Shown: positions 16,444-24,774, counted from the first letter of the stretch. The stretch is 36,099 bases of DNA from JANMDR01 sp031376425 (GCA_031376425.1 JANMDR010000026.1:1-36099), one strand, 5' to 3'. The notes: generated by a model not told the origin, from the sequence alone. Numbers and translations are program-made.

Positions 16444-17808
16444 TTAAGCAGTGGGTGAAGGATTGGGTGCGCCGAGACCATCGAAAACTGATCCAGAATA
16501 TGAATCTGTGGCCTTTATCGGATCATTGACGCCAGGCCAGTCTAAAACCCGTAGCTTCGTGAACACCGCATGCGGGTCCATAGCCAGTTGCGCGGTTCTT
16601 ACCGCTTTGAGCGCAACTTCCACCTCAGCGTCGTGCCCCTCAGTCATGGTGAGTGTGGTCAGGCCATCACTTAGCAATCGCAATCCCGTTGAAAAATAAG
16701 GCACACCACGTTGCACCGCTTCCAAGAAACTAGCGCGTGCCTCAACCCACGATTGCCGCCCACGTTCTCCTGCTCGAAGATGAATCCAACCCTGCGCAAT
16801 TTTTGCATCCGGTAACCACGGAAAGTAAATCGAGAGGTTATTTATCCATTCAGGCCAATTAGCCTTTTCCTCAGAGTAGGCTTCGTCCGGATTTAGCGCG
16901 AACACATAGGCACCTGCCGCAGCCGCAAAAGGGTTGTGTATTTTTTCGGCGAGCGCCTCAAGCGCAGTGTGCATTAGGGCGTGGCTCGCGCCAATATCGC
17001 GCCGCGTTAGAAATTCGATCATCGCGTCCCACTGTGAGTCGCCTATCTTCAGATGGGGATGCCAAATAGGTGTTCGAGAATCCTTGTAATCAGCATTGCC
17101 GTCGTTTCTGTGCACTACCAATTCCATAACAGCGGTATCGTCAAGACTCCGCCAAGGGGCGGGTAATGGTGTGATCGTCTCCAGCAGCCCTTGGCCGAAA
17201 ACCCCAACCCAACGACGCGAATAATTTTCAAAATTGACCCGATTATGCGTGGTTTCTTGACGGTCAATTTTTAACCGTTTTCCGCCCATCGCATCCGCTG
17301 CTTCCGCCAAAACAACCATCGTTGAATCGTTTCCTCTCATCGCGCGAGTGATATCGATCAATAGTGCAAAACCCGTCAGATGCACGGAGCATACAGGTTC
17401 ATTTATGATGACTACTTTCAGTGCTGACGTCGCTGAAGCACCTACCATTTCTTCTCCACCTGTTCTTGGTGTAGGGGGGGGTGACGCGATTGTCGAACTA
17501 GTCGAGATGGTCTCGGAACGGATAGAAAATGGGTAGGCCTTTTGATCGTCTACTAAAATCGTGCGTCGGATTCTCCGTCCGTTTGCTAATCGCACATCTA
17601 CAAGGTATTCACCCGGTGCGGGTACTTGTACTGAGGAGCCGTAAGACTGTGATGAAGATCCAGCAAATGAAATCGGCTGATTCTTCATGACTGGATTATC
17701 CAATGCAATGCCTTGTTCATCGCAAAGTATCGGCCAGATTGATGTCACCATATCATCGGCTTCCTCGTCATCGCCCTTGTATAGGAATTGTATTGTCGCG
17801 ACGCTCAT
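16444..17808 (-). CDS. Unrecognised 454-residue protein, candidate scaffold or sensor of the caspase/MBL/patatin operon
   Basis: No known family is assigned. Residues 1-105 look like a beta-sandwich (VPAPGEYLVDVRLANGRRIRRTILVDD), similar in style to carboxypeptidase-regulatory or Ig-like folds. A Ser/Thr/Pro linker at about 105-120 (ASPPPTPRTGG) is encoded over a run of eight C on the coding strand (17474-17481). Residues of about 130-270 are mixed alpha/beta. The C-terminal 180 residues are helical with TPR-like character (NPFAAAAGAYVFALNPDEAY, WINNLSIYFPWLPDAKIAQGW, ARASFLEAVQRGVPY). I recall similar 'NPxAAAxGaY' segments next to caspase-like genes, but cannot verify this. The ATG overlaps the TGA that ends the extended caspase frame (ATGA), which implies translational coupling. 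There are no membrane segments. Confidence 0.85.
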   Translation of the reverse strand: MSVATIQFLYKGDDEEADDMVTSIWPILCDEQGIALDNPVMKNQPISFAGSSSQSYGSSVQVPAPGEYLVDVRLANGRRIRRTILVDDQKAYPFSIRSETISTSSTIASPPPTPRTGGEEMVGASATSALKVVIINEPVCSVHLTGFALLIDITRAMRGNDSTMVVLAEAADAMGGKRLKIDRQETTHNRVNFENYSRRWVGVFGQGLLETITPLPAPWRSLDDTAVMELVVHRNDGNADYKDSRTPIWHPHLKIGDSQWDAMIEFLTRRDIGASHALMHTALEALAEKIHNPFAAAAGAYVFALNPDEAYSEEKANWPEWINNLSIYFPWLPDAKIAQGWIHLRAGERGRQSWVEARASFLEAVQRGVPYFSTGLRLLSDGLTTLTMTEGHDAEVEVALKAVRTAQLAMDPHAVFTKLRVLDWPGVNDPIKATDSYSGSVFDGLGAPNPSPTA

Positions 17809-18938
17809 GGTAAGACCTCTATCTCGATTTCTTGGTAGGGCGGCATCAGATTCGGTCTATGCTCTGTGCCGTTAGCGTAGATGCAACCCGCAGGGAAATT
17901 TGCCTCAAATTGGCAGGGTCCGTGCGGCACTTCGATTTGCCAAGGATGGGACGTATCAGCGCGCTCTGTTTTTGCACCATTCTGCGTCTACGATAGCGTC
18001 CCCATCCCATTTGCCGCTGGCTCACTTAGGGTAATGTCGATCAAAACTTCTGGATGTCCTGTGAGCTCATGAATCACTAGGCTCGTTACAAATGAATCCA
18101 CAGTGCAAGCTTGGCGTTTATTCGCGGGCGCACGTGCTAACAACGCTTCCATCGCACATAAAAGGTTGCCAGTCGATACGCTCCAACTCTTGTTCTTCGT
18201 TTTTCTCGCACCAAAGCGCGTTAAGCCGCTGAGGAGAGCATCCGTAAAATAGCTCGCGGCGTTAGGCATTGCAAAAGACGATTCGCCATTTCTGGTCGAA
18301 TAGAAAACCGGATTTGATCCTGAAAATACCTTAGTAACGTTAAGTGGCAAAAGCGGGTTGCCACGTGTACCCGCATTTAAGAGGAGCATCGGGTTTACGG
18401 TTCGGCAGGCATCCACAAAAAAACACTGTTGCAACGCACCGCATTGACCCATTCCAAGCCGAAACTTCTGAAAGTCGATTGATCCATTGATGGCAACCAA
18501 AGACCTGCCGAAGTCTTCCAGCAATAGCTGTTGGTCCACGCCGTCGCCGATGCCATGCCCGCAAAAATAGAAAATACCCACGTTCTCACTAGAGCCGCTA
18601 AGCCGACCGTACCAAGCAGCTGCCGCAGCCTCTACATTCTGCATCGTCGCTGGATCAACGCTAACGGCTTGCCCGTTTTTTAGTGTGTATGGGGTTGGCG
18701 TAGCTTCAGAAATCAAAACCTCAATTGTTTTGAGCGGTGCAACAGAATTGGTGAGTTCTAGCTCAATAGTTTGGAGGAATTTCCGCGCTGAGATCGGCGG
18801 CGAGGTAAGTTGACCCATGCCGTGTGCCGACGGAGAAAGCGCTAAAGTTCCATCCACTAAATAGGGATATTTTCCTACACCTATTATAAAGACATGTGTC
18901 CCCGGCCCTAGGCTGTCGTTAATGACCAAAGTCGTCAT
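17805..18938 (-). CDS. Caspase-like (C14) peptidase with an in-frame amber codon
   Basis: First gene of the four-gene operon. Residues 1-316 form a caspase-like domain with His128 (FYFCGHGI) and Cys178 (CFFVDACR), plus FYSTRNGESSF and YFTDALLSGLTRFGA. There is no signal peptide, so it is cytoplasmic. A TAG at 17988-17990 would stop translation after GMGTLS. The same frame then reads 60 more codons with protein-like sequence (HPWQIEVPHGPCQFEANF, PNLMPPYQEIEIEVLP) and ends at TGA 17805-17807, which overlaps the next ATG as ATGA. The segment on both sides of the TAG (PEVLIDITLSEP before it) looks like one beta-sandwich domain. Explanations are a recent nonsense mutation, a sequence error, or stop-codon readthrough. 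The catalytic domain is complete either way. A purine-rich AGGAGCGAT lies upstream of the ATG. Confidence 0.85.
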
Positions 18939-19040
18939 CTAAAATCGCTCCTCGTAGAAATTAGCTAAAATAGCTTTAGCCACAAAGTATATTTAGACTA
19001 TTCTCGCGCATCACAAAAGTCAATCAATTCGTTTATCTGC

Positions 19041-19135
19041 TGCGTTGTGGGATGTAACCGCCGTGTGTGCCTTTCTGCGTTACGGAATGTAATCGCGGTG
19101 TTCGCGATCCTGCGATGCGGAAATATCTGCGGTGC
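19041..19135 (+). repeat. 35-bp tandem repeats, first block
   Basis: Units begin at 19041, 19076 and 19111 (TGCGTTGTGGGATGTAACCG, TGCGTTACGGAATGTAATCG, TGCGATGCGGAAATATCTGC). The third is cut by a type A REP at 19141. The unit matches the block at 19281. Confidence 0.75.
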
Positions 19136-19140
19136 CCCTA

Positions 19141-19164
19141 GTAGGGGCGAAAAATCTTTCGCCC
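19141..19164 (+). repeat. REP element, type A
   Basis: GTAG leader plus GGGCGAAAAATCTTTCGCCC, directly abutting the first tandem-repeat block. Confidence 0.88.
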
Positions 19165-19242
19165 TTTGTGCGTGCCGTGGTTCCTATTTTATGCGTTGAC
19201 GGGTCATCTGACGCAGGCGTGTGTGCCTATTTATGCTTTGTC

Positions 19243-19266
19243 GGGCGAATGATTATTCGCCCCTAC
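19243..19266 (-). repeat. REP element, type B, inverted
   Basis: Core GGGCGAATGATTATTCGCCC followed by CTAC, the reverse orientation of the 8896 and 13662 copies. Confidence 0.85.
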
Positions 19267-19280
19267 GGTTTGCGTTTTCC

Positions 19281-19420
19281 TGCGTTGTGGAAATTAATCG
19301 CGGTGTTTGTCATCCCGCGTTGCGGAAATTAATTGCGGTGTTTGTCATCCTGCGTTGCGGAAATTAACTGCGGTGTTCGCCATCCTCCGTTGCGGGATGT
19401 AACCGCGATGCCTTTCGTAG
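19281..19420 (+). repeat. 35-bp tandem repeats, second block
   Basis: Four units begin at 19281, 19316, 19351 and 19386, in exact 35-base register (TGCGTTGCGGAAATTAATTG, GGTGTTTGTCATCC, with point differences). The last runs into the type A REP at 19417. There are no spacers between units, so it is not a CRISPR array. The 3' end of the RAYT-like frame reads through the first bases of this block. Confidence 0.85.
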
Positions 19421-19440
19421 GGGCGAAAAATCTTTCGCCC
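19417..19440 (+). repeat. REP element, type A, inside the RAYT frame
   Basis: GTAG plus the type A palindrome, read on the minus strand as part of GERFFAPTKG at the chimeric C-terminus. Confidence 0.85.
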
Positions 19441-19598
19441 GCTTTTGATTTTCCGCTCTGCGATTCAACCTCCGGCATTTCCCCCTTTTGCGCCCGCGCC
19501 CATTTTGTGACGCCGATTTTGAAACCGCGAATAATGGAACCTAAGGTCTTTGCTGTTCCCTGGGGTCGCGTTGACGAATGGTGCGATTGAGACGAAAC

Positions 19599-19621
19599 GG
19601 GCGAATAATTATTCGCTCCGA
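19599..19621 (-). repeat. REP element, type B, inside the RAYT frame
   Basis: GGGCGAATAATTATTCGCTC, translated as VGANNYSP directly after the HUH domain. Confidence 0.8.
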
Positions 19622-19967
19622 CAGCAGGCTTACAACCATCCGTGTCAATGGATATAATCCCATGTACATGATTCGGCATGACCACAAATTCTTGTAAGGC
19701 CACATGTGGGAAGTGTAATGGGATTTCCTGCCAACATTGCGCAACCATCGCGCCCATTGCTGTTAAATGCACTTTATCGGCAACGATATCGCCGAATAAA
19801 CATATTCGATTGTGGGTGCAAATCGTGATGAAATACCCGCCCGTTTGGGTGTAATCAAAATCACGCAAACGGGTGGGTTGTCGATGTTTTTTTGGTGAAG
19901 TGTTTTCAGATGAAACGTTGGGCGAAGGGTTTTCCGGTTGTAGGGGCGAATGGGTATTTTGCGGAGA

Positions 19968-19991
19968 GGGCGAATGATTATTCGCCCCTAC
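19968..19991 (-). repeat. REP element, type B, inside the RAYT frame
   Basis: GGGCGAATGATTATTCGCCC followed by CTAC, translated as VGANNHSP in the N-terminal extension. A half-unit (TGTAGGGGCGAATGGG) lies at 19939-19954. Confidence 0.82.
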
Positions 19992-20032
19992 ATATGTGCC
20001 CTTATTTGAGGACGGTGAATGATCTGCCGTTT

Positions 20033-20056
20033 GTAGGGGCGAAAAATCTTTCGCCC
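20033..20056 (+). repeat. REP element, type A, at the RAYT 5' end
   Basis: The type A palindrome lies 25 bases inside the RAYT start and is translated on the minus strand as RAKDFSPLQ. Confidence 0.85.
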
Positions 20057-20089
20057 TGATGTTATGTGCTTCACTATTCATGCCTACCC

Positions 20090-20947
20090 TCACCCCCCCA
20101 ACAAAACCAACCCCCCCCGCAAATCGGTGACGTTAAGCGCGTAGCGGGCTTGGGCTTGTACTTTGGGTTTGGCGTGGTAGGCGATGGAGGTGCCGGATAC
20201 GGCCATCATGGCTAGGTCATTGGCACCGTCGCCGATGGTGATAATCTGTTCTTCGCTGGCACCCAGTCGGGTGGCGATGGTTTGCACGTGCTGGGCTTTG
20301 GCGGTAGCGTCGCAGAGGGGGCCAGTGACGTTGCCGGTTAGTATGCTGGCGTTAATTTCTAGGGTGTTTGAAAACGCGTAGTCGAGCTTCAAGCGGGCTT
20401 GCAGGCGTTCGGTAAAGAAGGTAAAGCCACCGGAAACTAGTAAGGTTTTAATGCCAGCAGCTTGCGCTACGGCTACTAATTGGCTGGCGCCGGGGGTGAG
20501 TCTTAGGCGTTGTTCGTACACGGTTTCTAGGGTGCTGGCGGGTAGACCCTTGAGCAGGGCGACTCGCTGGCGCAGGCTTTGCGGCCAGTCAATTTCACCG
20601 CGCATGGCGGCTTCGGTAATGGCGGCTACTTCGGCTTTTTTGTTGATGAAGTCGGCAATTTCATCAATGCATTCTATGGTGATGAGGGTAGAATCCATGT
20701 CCATCGCCAAGAGCTTATAGTCGCTCAGTTTTACATCCGCGTCCACAAAACCAAAGTCTAATTTCTCGGTTGCGCAAAATTGGGCAACGGCAGCTTTGCT
20801 GTTTATATCTGCTTGCGTGAGGCAAAACACTTGATGTGTGCTATGTTGCAAAGCCTCTATTTTAGCGGCTTTCGAGAGTGCATATAAGTGCTTTAAGGCG
20901 CTGGTAGCGACATCGGGCGCTTGAATAATTAGATTGGTAGTATGCAT
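20090..20947 (-). CDS. serB: Phosphoserine phosphatase
   Basis: SerB removes phosphate from O-phosphoserine, the last step of serine synthesis. The 285-residue HAD-family protein has motif I MDMDSTLITIECIDEIA with nucleophile Asp83, motif II LLVSGGFTFFT, the conserved Lys region, and motif III/IV IITIGDGANDLAMM. The N-terminal 75 residues are a small regulatory-like region typical of the betaproteobacterial form. The start ATG at 20947 lies 14 bases after the mfd stop, so it is probably translated from the mfd transcript. The stop lies in a C-rich tract at 20090-20100. Confidence 0.95.
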   Translation of the reverse strand: MHTTNLIIQAPDVATSALKHLYALSKAAKIEALQHSTHQVFCLTQADINSKAAVAQFCATEKLDFGFVDADVKLSDYKLLAMDMDSTLITIECIDEIADFINKKAEVAAITEAAMRGEIDWPQSLRQRVALLKGLPASTLETVYEQRLRLTPGASQLVAVAQAAGIKTLLVSGGFTFFTERLQARLKLDYAFSNTLEINASILTGNVTGPLCDATAKAQHVQTIATRLGASEEQIITIGDGANDLAMMAVSGTSIAYHAKPKVQAQARYALNVTDLRGGLVLLGG

Positions 20948-20961
20948 AATTTAGGGCTTAT

Positions 20962-23900
20962 TTACGTACTCAGGTTCTTTAAAACATGCTTAATTTCGCC
21001 AACTCTATCAGCAAAATTAGGGTGGCTTACTTCAATGCGTAAGCGGTCAGGCCCCGCTAATTTATAGTTGCGTTTATTTTGCACCAGGCTAATAATTTTA
21101 TGCGGGTGCAATATCGTATCGTGACCAATCTGAATCACAATGGCGTTGGGGCTGGCGTCAATTTTTACGATGCTCAAGGGTTTACCCAGCACCCGTAGGC
21201 GATGGCATTCAATGAGCGCTTGTGCAGGTTCTGGGGGCAGGCCAAATCTATCAATTAGTTCTTCGTGCAGGCCATCAATAGCCTCATCATCTTCGCAATT
21301 GGCAAGGCGTTTATAGATCACTAAGCGTTCATGGGTGTCGGCGCAGTAGGCTTCGGGCAGCAGGGCGGGCACGTGCAGATTAATTTCCGTGCTCACATTA
21401 AGTGGCTTGCTGAGGTCTGGTTCTTTTCCGGCTTTGAGTGATTTTACTGCGGCATCAAGCATTTCGGTATATAGCGAAAAACCAATATCTTGAATGCCGC
21501 CGGATTGCGAATCACCCAGCACTTCACCGGCACCGCGTATTTCTAAATCATGCATGGCTAAATAGAAACCTGCACCTAAATTTTCCATCATCTGAATCGC
21601 TTCTAGGCGCTTCTTGGCGTTGGCCGTGAGCGCTTCCATGCCGTTAGTAAGCAGGTAGGCATAGGCTTGATGGTGCGAACGCCCCACGCGGCCACGCAAT
21701 TGGTGCAGTTGCGCTAAGCCAAAGCGATCCGCACGGTGCATTAAAATGGTGTTGGCAGTGGGCACGTCAATGCCGGTTTCAATAATCGTAGAACACAGCA
21801 GCACATTGCTGCGCTGGTGATAAAAATCGCGCATCACCCGTTCAAGCTCGCGTTCTGGTAGCTGCCCGTGTGCCACGGCAATGCGGGCTTCGGGCACGAG
21901 CTTGGCAAGCTTGTCATACTGGTTTTGAATGGTTTCAACTTCATTGTATAAATAATAAGCCTGCCCCCCCCGATTTAGCTCGCGCAAAATCGCTTCACGA
22001 ATCACGCCATCTGCCGTGTTGGTTACAAAGGTTTTAATGGCAAGCCGCCGCTGCGGTGCAGTGCTAATGACTGAAAAATCGCGCAGGCCTTCAAGCGACA
22101 TCGCCAAGGTGCGCGGAATGGGCGTGGCCGTAAGCGTGAGCACATCTACTTCAGACCGCAGGGCTTTGAGCATCTCTTTCTGGCGCACGCCAAAGCGATG
22201 TTCTTCGTCAATAATAACCAGCCCTAGGTTTTTAAAAACAATATCTTTTTGAATCAGCTTGTGGGTGCCAATGGCAATATCAATGGTGCCGTTGGCAATG
22301 CCTTCCAAACCAACCTGTGTTTCTTTGGGTGAGCGGAAGCGCGAAAACTCCGTTAAGCGCACGGGCCATTGCGCAAAGCGATCAGAAAAATTTTGAAAAT
22401 GCTGTTCCGCCAGCAAGGTGGTGGGCACTAATACCGCTACTTGTTTGCCCGCACTCACGGCGATAAAGGCCGCCCGCAGCGCCACTTCAGTCTTACCAAA
22501 GCCTACATCACCACACACTAGGCGATCCATCGGCTGTGATTTCAGCATATCCAATTTTACGGCTTGAATGGCGCTGGCTTGATCGGGGGTTTCTTCAAAG
22601 GCAAAGCTGGCGCTAAAGGTTTGAAAATCTTTTTCTTCCAGCGGGAAGGCATAGCCTTGACGCGCCGCGCGGCGGGCGTAAAGGTTGAGCAATTCGGCAG
22701 CGGTATCGCGTACCTGCTGCGCGGCACGGCGCTTGGCTTTTTCCCATTGGCCACTGCCAAGTTTATGCAGGGGCGCGTTTTCAGGGTTGGCACCGGTGTA
22801 GCGCGAAATTACTGAAAGCTGCGAAACGGGTACAAATAATTTATCGGTTCCGGCATAGTGGAGTTCTAAAAACTCCATATTGCCTTCGCCCAAATCCATC
22901 GTTACCAAGCCGATGTAGCGCGCAATACCATGCTGGGAATGCACCACAGGATCACCAGTTTTTACTTCCGCCAAATCACGCAACATGCCTTCGGCAGTAC
23001 CGCGATTTTTATCGCGGCGGCGGGTTTGTTTTACCTGTGTGGCGTAGAGTTCGTTTTCGGTAACAACAGCTATTTTTTCATCTAGCAAGATGAAGCCAGC
23101 ACTTAAGGGGGCGGGGGTAAGCAGCAGTGGAGCGGTAGAATTTAAGCAATCGGCAAAGGTATCAAGCTGCTCGGATTGCACCCCGTTTTCACGAAAAAAT
23201 TGGGCAATAGTTTCGCGCCGCCCCGTGCCCTCGGTACAAATGATGATACGGCCGGAATTTTTGGTGAAGGCCGCTAGAAATACTGAAAACCGCGCCAATG
23301 GCCGCTCGGCACGGCGGTCTACTTCTATCGGCGGCAGTTCATCGGTGCGCAATAAGGGTAGCTGCACTTTTTCAAACTGCTTTAACCCAACAAAAAATGC
23401 TTCCACCGGCATGAAGATTTCTTGCGGGGGAAGCAGCGGCTTATCTTTGTCACCACGCAATAATTCATAGCGTGATTTAGTATCAACCCAAAACTGTTCC
23501 GCCGCTTCGGCCACGCTGCCTAACAACAGCACGCGGGCGTTTCCCGGCAGGTAATCAAACAGGGTGGCCGTGTGCTCAAAAAACAGAGGCAAATAATATT
23601 CCACACCAGCAGGTGCTATGCCGTTAGACACATCCTTATAAAGCCGACACTTGGAAGGATCACCCTCAAAATGATCGCGGAAGCTATCGCGAAACTGGTT
23701 CTGCCCCCCCTTATCCATCGGATATTCCCGCGCGGGCAGCAGGCGCACATTGGGCACCGCATAAATGGAGCGCTGGGTATCAATATCAAAAGTGCGAATC
23801 GTTTCAATTTCGTCACCCATTAAATCAATACGGTAGGGGATGACCGAACCCATAGGAAATAAATCCACCAGCCCGCCGCGCACCGAATATTCGCCCGGTG

Positions 23901-24369
23901 CCATTACCTGCGCGGTGTGGGTATAACTGGCGCGGGTGAGCTGGTCGCGCAGGCTGTTTAAATCAAGGCGCGTGCCCTGTTTTAAGAAGAAGGAGCGGGC
24001 ATCTAAATAATCTTTTGGCGCTAAGCGGGTGAGGGCGGTAGTGATGGGAATAATGCCCACATCAACCCGATTAGTTGAAAATTGATAGAGTGCTGCCAAG
24101 CGCTCAGAAACTAAATCAGGATGAGGCGAAAAATTATCATAAGGCAGGGTTTCCCAATCCGGCAAGCGATGAATTTCCAGCTCCGGCGCAAAATACTGCA
24201 TCTCCATCAACAGCCGCTCAGCGGTAGCGGTATTGTGGGTAAGGATAAACAGCGGCGCTTTTTTGCCCTCATCCAAACGCGCCAACTGCACCAGCGCCAG
24301 CGCATCAGCCGAGCCGTGGATTTTTTGGCTTACCTTTGAGGCACTTATATTACTGATTGGTGCAGACAT
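20962..24369 (-). CDS. mfd: Transcription-repair coupling factor
   Basis: Mfd removes RNA polymerase stalled at DNA lesions and recruits UvrA. From the ATG at 24369 it has 1135 residues, normal size. The frame is open 60 codons further upstream, but that part translates REP DNA (LGHGMPCPYN) and is not expected in the protein. Domains in order are: a UvrB-like N-terminal module (RLPDWETLPYDNFSPH), the CarD-like RNA polymerase interaction domain near 465-520 (VVHSQHGIARYIGL), the RecG-like translocase with Walker A GDVGFGKT near 619 and DEEH near 720, TATPIPRTLAMSL, HRADRFGLAQLHQLRGRVGR, and the C-terminal TRCF domain. No strong ribosome-binding site precedes the chosen start, so it may be off by a few residues. 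Confidence 0.96.
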   Translation of the reverse strand: MSAPISNISASKVSQKIHGSADALALVQLARLDEGKKAPLFILTHNTATAERLLMEMQYFAPELEIHRLPDWETLPYDNFSPHPDLVSERLAALYQFSTNRVDVGIIPITTALTRLAPKDYLDARSFFLKQGTRLDLNSLRDQLTRASYTHTAQVMAPGEYSVRGGLVDLFPMGSVIPYRIDLMGDEIETIRTFDIDTQRSIYAVPNVRLLPAREYPMDKGGQNQFRDSFRDHFEGDPSKCRLYKDVSNGIAPAGVEYYLPLFFEHTATLFDYLPGNARVLLLGSVAEAAEQFWVDTKSRYELLRGDKDKPLLPPQEIFMPVEAFFVGLKQFEKVQLPLLRTDELPPIEVDRRAERPLARFSVFLAAFTKNSGRIIICTEGTGRRETIAQFFRENGVQSEQLDTFADCLNSTAPLLLTPAPLSAGFILLDEKIAVVTENELYATQVKQTRRRDKNRGTAEGMLRDLAEVKTGDPVVHSQHGIARYIGLVTMDLGEGNMEFLELHYAGTDKLFVPVSQLSVISRYTGANPENAPLHKLGSGQWEKAKRRAAQQVRDTAAELLNLYARRAARQGYAFPLEEKDFQTFSASFAFEETPDQASAIQAVKLDMLKSQPMDRLVCGDVGFGKTEVALRAAFIAVSAGKQVAVLVPTTLLAEQHFQNFSDRFAQWPVRLTEFSRFRSPKETQVGLEGIANGTIDIAIGTHKLIQKDIVFKNLGLVIIDEEHRFGVRQKEMLKALRSEVDVLTLTATPIPRTLAMSLEGLRDFSVISTAPQRRLAIKTFVTNTADGVIREAILRELNRGGQAYYLYNEVETIQNQYDKLAKLVPEARIAVAHGQLPERELERVMRDFYHQRSNVLLCSTIIETGIDVPTANTILMHRADRFGLAQLHQLRGRVGRSHHQAYAYLLTNGMEALTANAKKRLEAIQMMENLGAGFYLAMHDLEIRGAGEVLGDSQSGGIQDIGFSLYTEMLDAAVKSLKAGKEPDLSKPLNVSTEINLHVPALLPEAYCADTHERLVIYKRLANCEDDEAIDGLHEELIDRFGLPPEPAQALIECHRLRVLGKPLSIVKIDASPNAIVIQIGHDTILHPHKIISLVQNKRNYKLAGPDRLRIEVSHPNFADRVGEIKHVLKNLST

Positions 24370-24486
24370 AATCAAACAAAAACCCAAAACGAGTGAGCCA
24401 GAAACAGCAAGGCGCATAATGATAGCCCAAGCAGCGGGTGATTCCCGATTTGCGTGTGGAAATTGCGGCGGCGCACTGCTGGCGTT

Positions 24487-24604
24487 GTAGGGGCACGGCA
24501 TGCCGTGCCCGAGCGGTAGTTTCACTCCGTTGTTGGCATGCAGCATCACCTCCGTTGTAGGGGCGAAAAATCTTTCGCCCGAGCGGTGAAAATATGATGG
24601 CGGT
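24487..24604 (+). repeat. REP composite 2: type C plus type A with flanks
   Basis: A type C unit (24487-24510), spacer with TTTCACTCCGTTGTTGGCAT, a type A unit (24557-24580) and a tail GGTGAAAATATGATGGC. The same layout recurs at 34578-34700, and the first half recurs at 30027-30092. Confidence 0.85.
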
Positions 24605-24671
24605 GCATGTGCTCACACGAATGTTATGCGGTGTTGATCGCAAGAGTTTTGCGCTGGTGCCTACACGACGA

Positions 24672-24773
24672 AGGCGAATGATTATTCGTCCCTACAAGTC
24701 GGGCGGCGAATTTCACGATTGCGTGCGCACCATATATCACGGGGTTGAACGGGCACGGCATGCCGTGCCCCTA
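24672..24773 (-). repeat. REP composite 1, inverted copy
   Basis: The reverse complement matches 8817-8918 and 13584-13685: a type C unit at the right (24751-24773), spacer with CGCCGCCCGACTTGTAGGG on the minus strand, and a type B unit at the left (24672-24695). Confidence 0.85.
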
Positions 24774-24774
24774 G

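Larger units (their letters stand above)
18939..19328. other. Repeat-filled region upstream of the caspase operon
   Basis: The promoter of the caspase operon must lie near 18940-19040, which is AT-richer than its surroundings, but no clear boxes were picked. The rest is 35-bp tandem repeats and REP elements. No gene is seen. Confidence 0.6.
19329..20081 (-). pseudogene. Degenerate REP-associated tyrosine transposase (RAYT) with REPs in its reading frame
   Basis: RAYTs are single-strand HUH nucleases of the Y1 transposase family thought to move REP elements. The frame from ATG 20081 has the family's GGYFITICTHNRICLFGDI block and the HUH motif in VVMPNHVHGII, then GSIIRGFKIGVTKWARAQKG. The expected C-terminal part (a VWQ..Y..HIIR block and the helix with the catalytic Tyr before an NP motif) is absent; the frame instead enters REP and 35-bp repeat sequence (ERFFAPTKG, then QLISATQDDKHRN). 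REP units are also read in frame as IRAKDFSPLQ, VGANNHSP and VGANNYSP. It starts just after serB, at the serB stop codon. Probably inactive, but could be the fossil source of the local REPs. Confidence 0.8.

Noticed and set aside
17805..18938. Genome-wide reassignment of TAG as a sense codon
   Set aside because: TAG ends several clearly complete genes here, including the GAF gene (8801-8803), the lectin-like gene (25892-25894) and the kinase (34579-34581), so the caspase TAG needs a local explanation.
14330..18938. Calling the operon a CBASS or Type III CRISPR-associated system
   Set aside because: There is no CD-NTase, Cap2/Cap3, Cas10, Csm/Cmr or CARF-domain gene in or near it; a patatin or caspase alone is not enough.
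19281..19420. Regular repeats that could suggest a CRISPR array
   Set aside because: The 35-bp units are directly adjacent with no unique spacers, and no cas gene is nearby.
24370..24549. 60-codon N-terminal extension of Mfd
   Set aside because: It translates a REP element (LGHGMPCPYN) and gives a hydrophobic segment not expected in a cytoplasmic repair factor.
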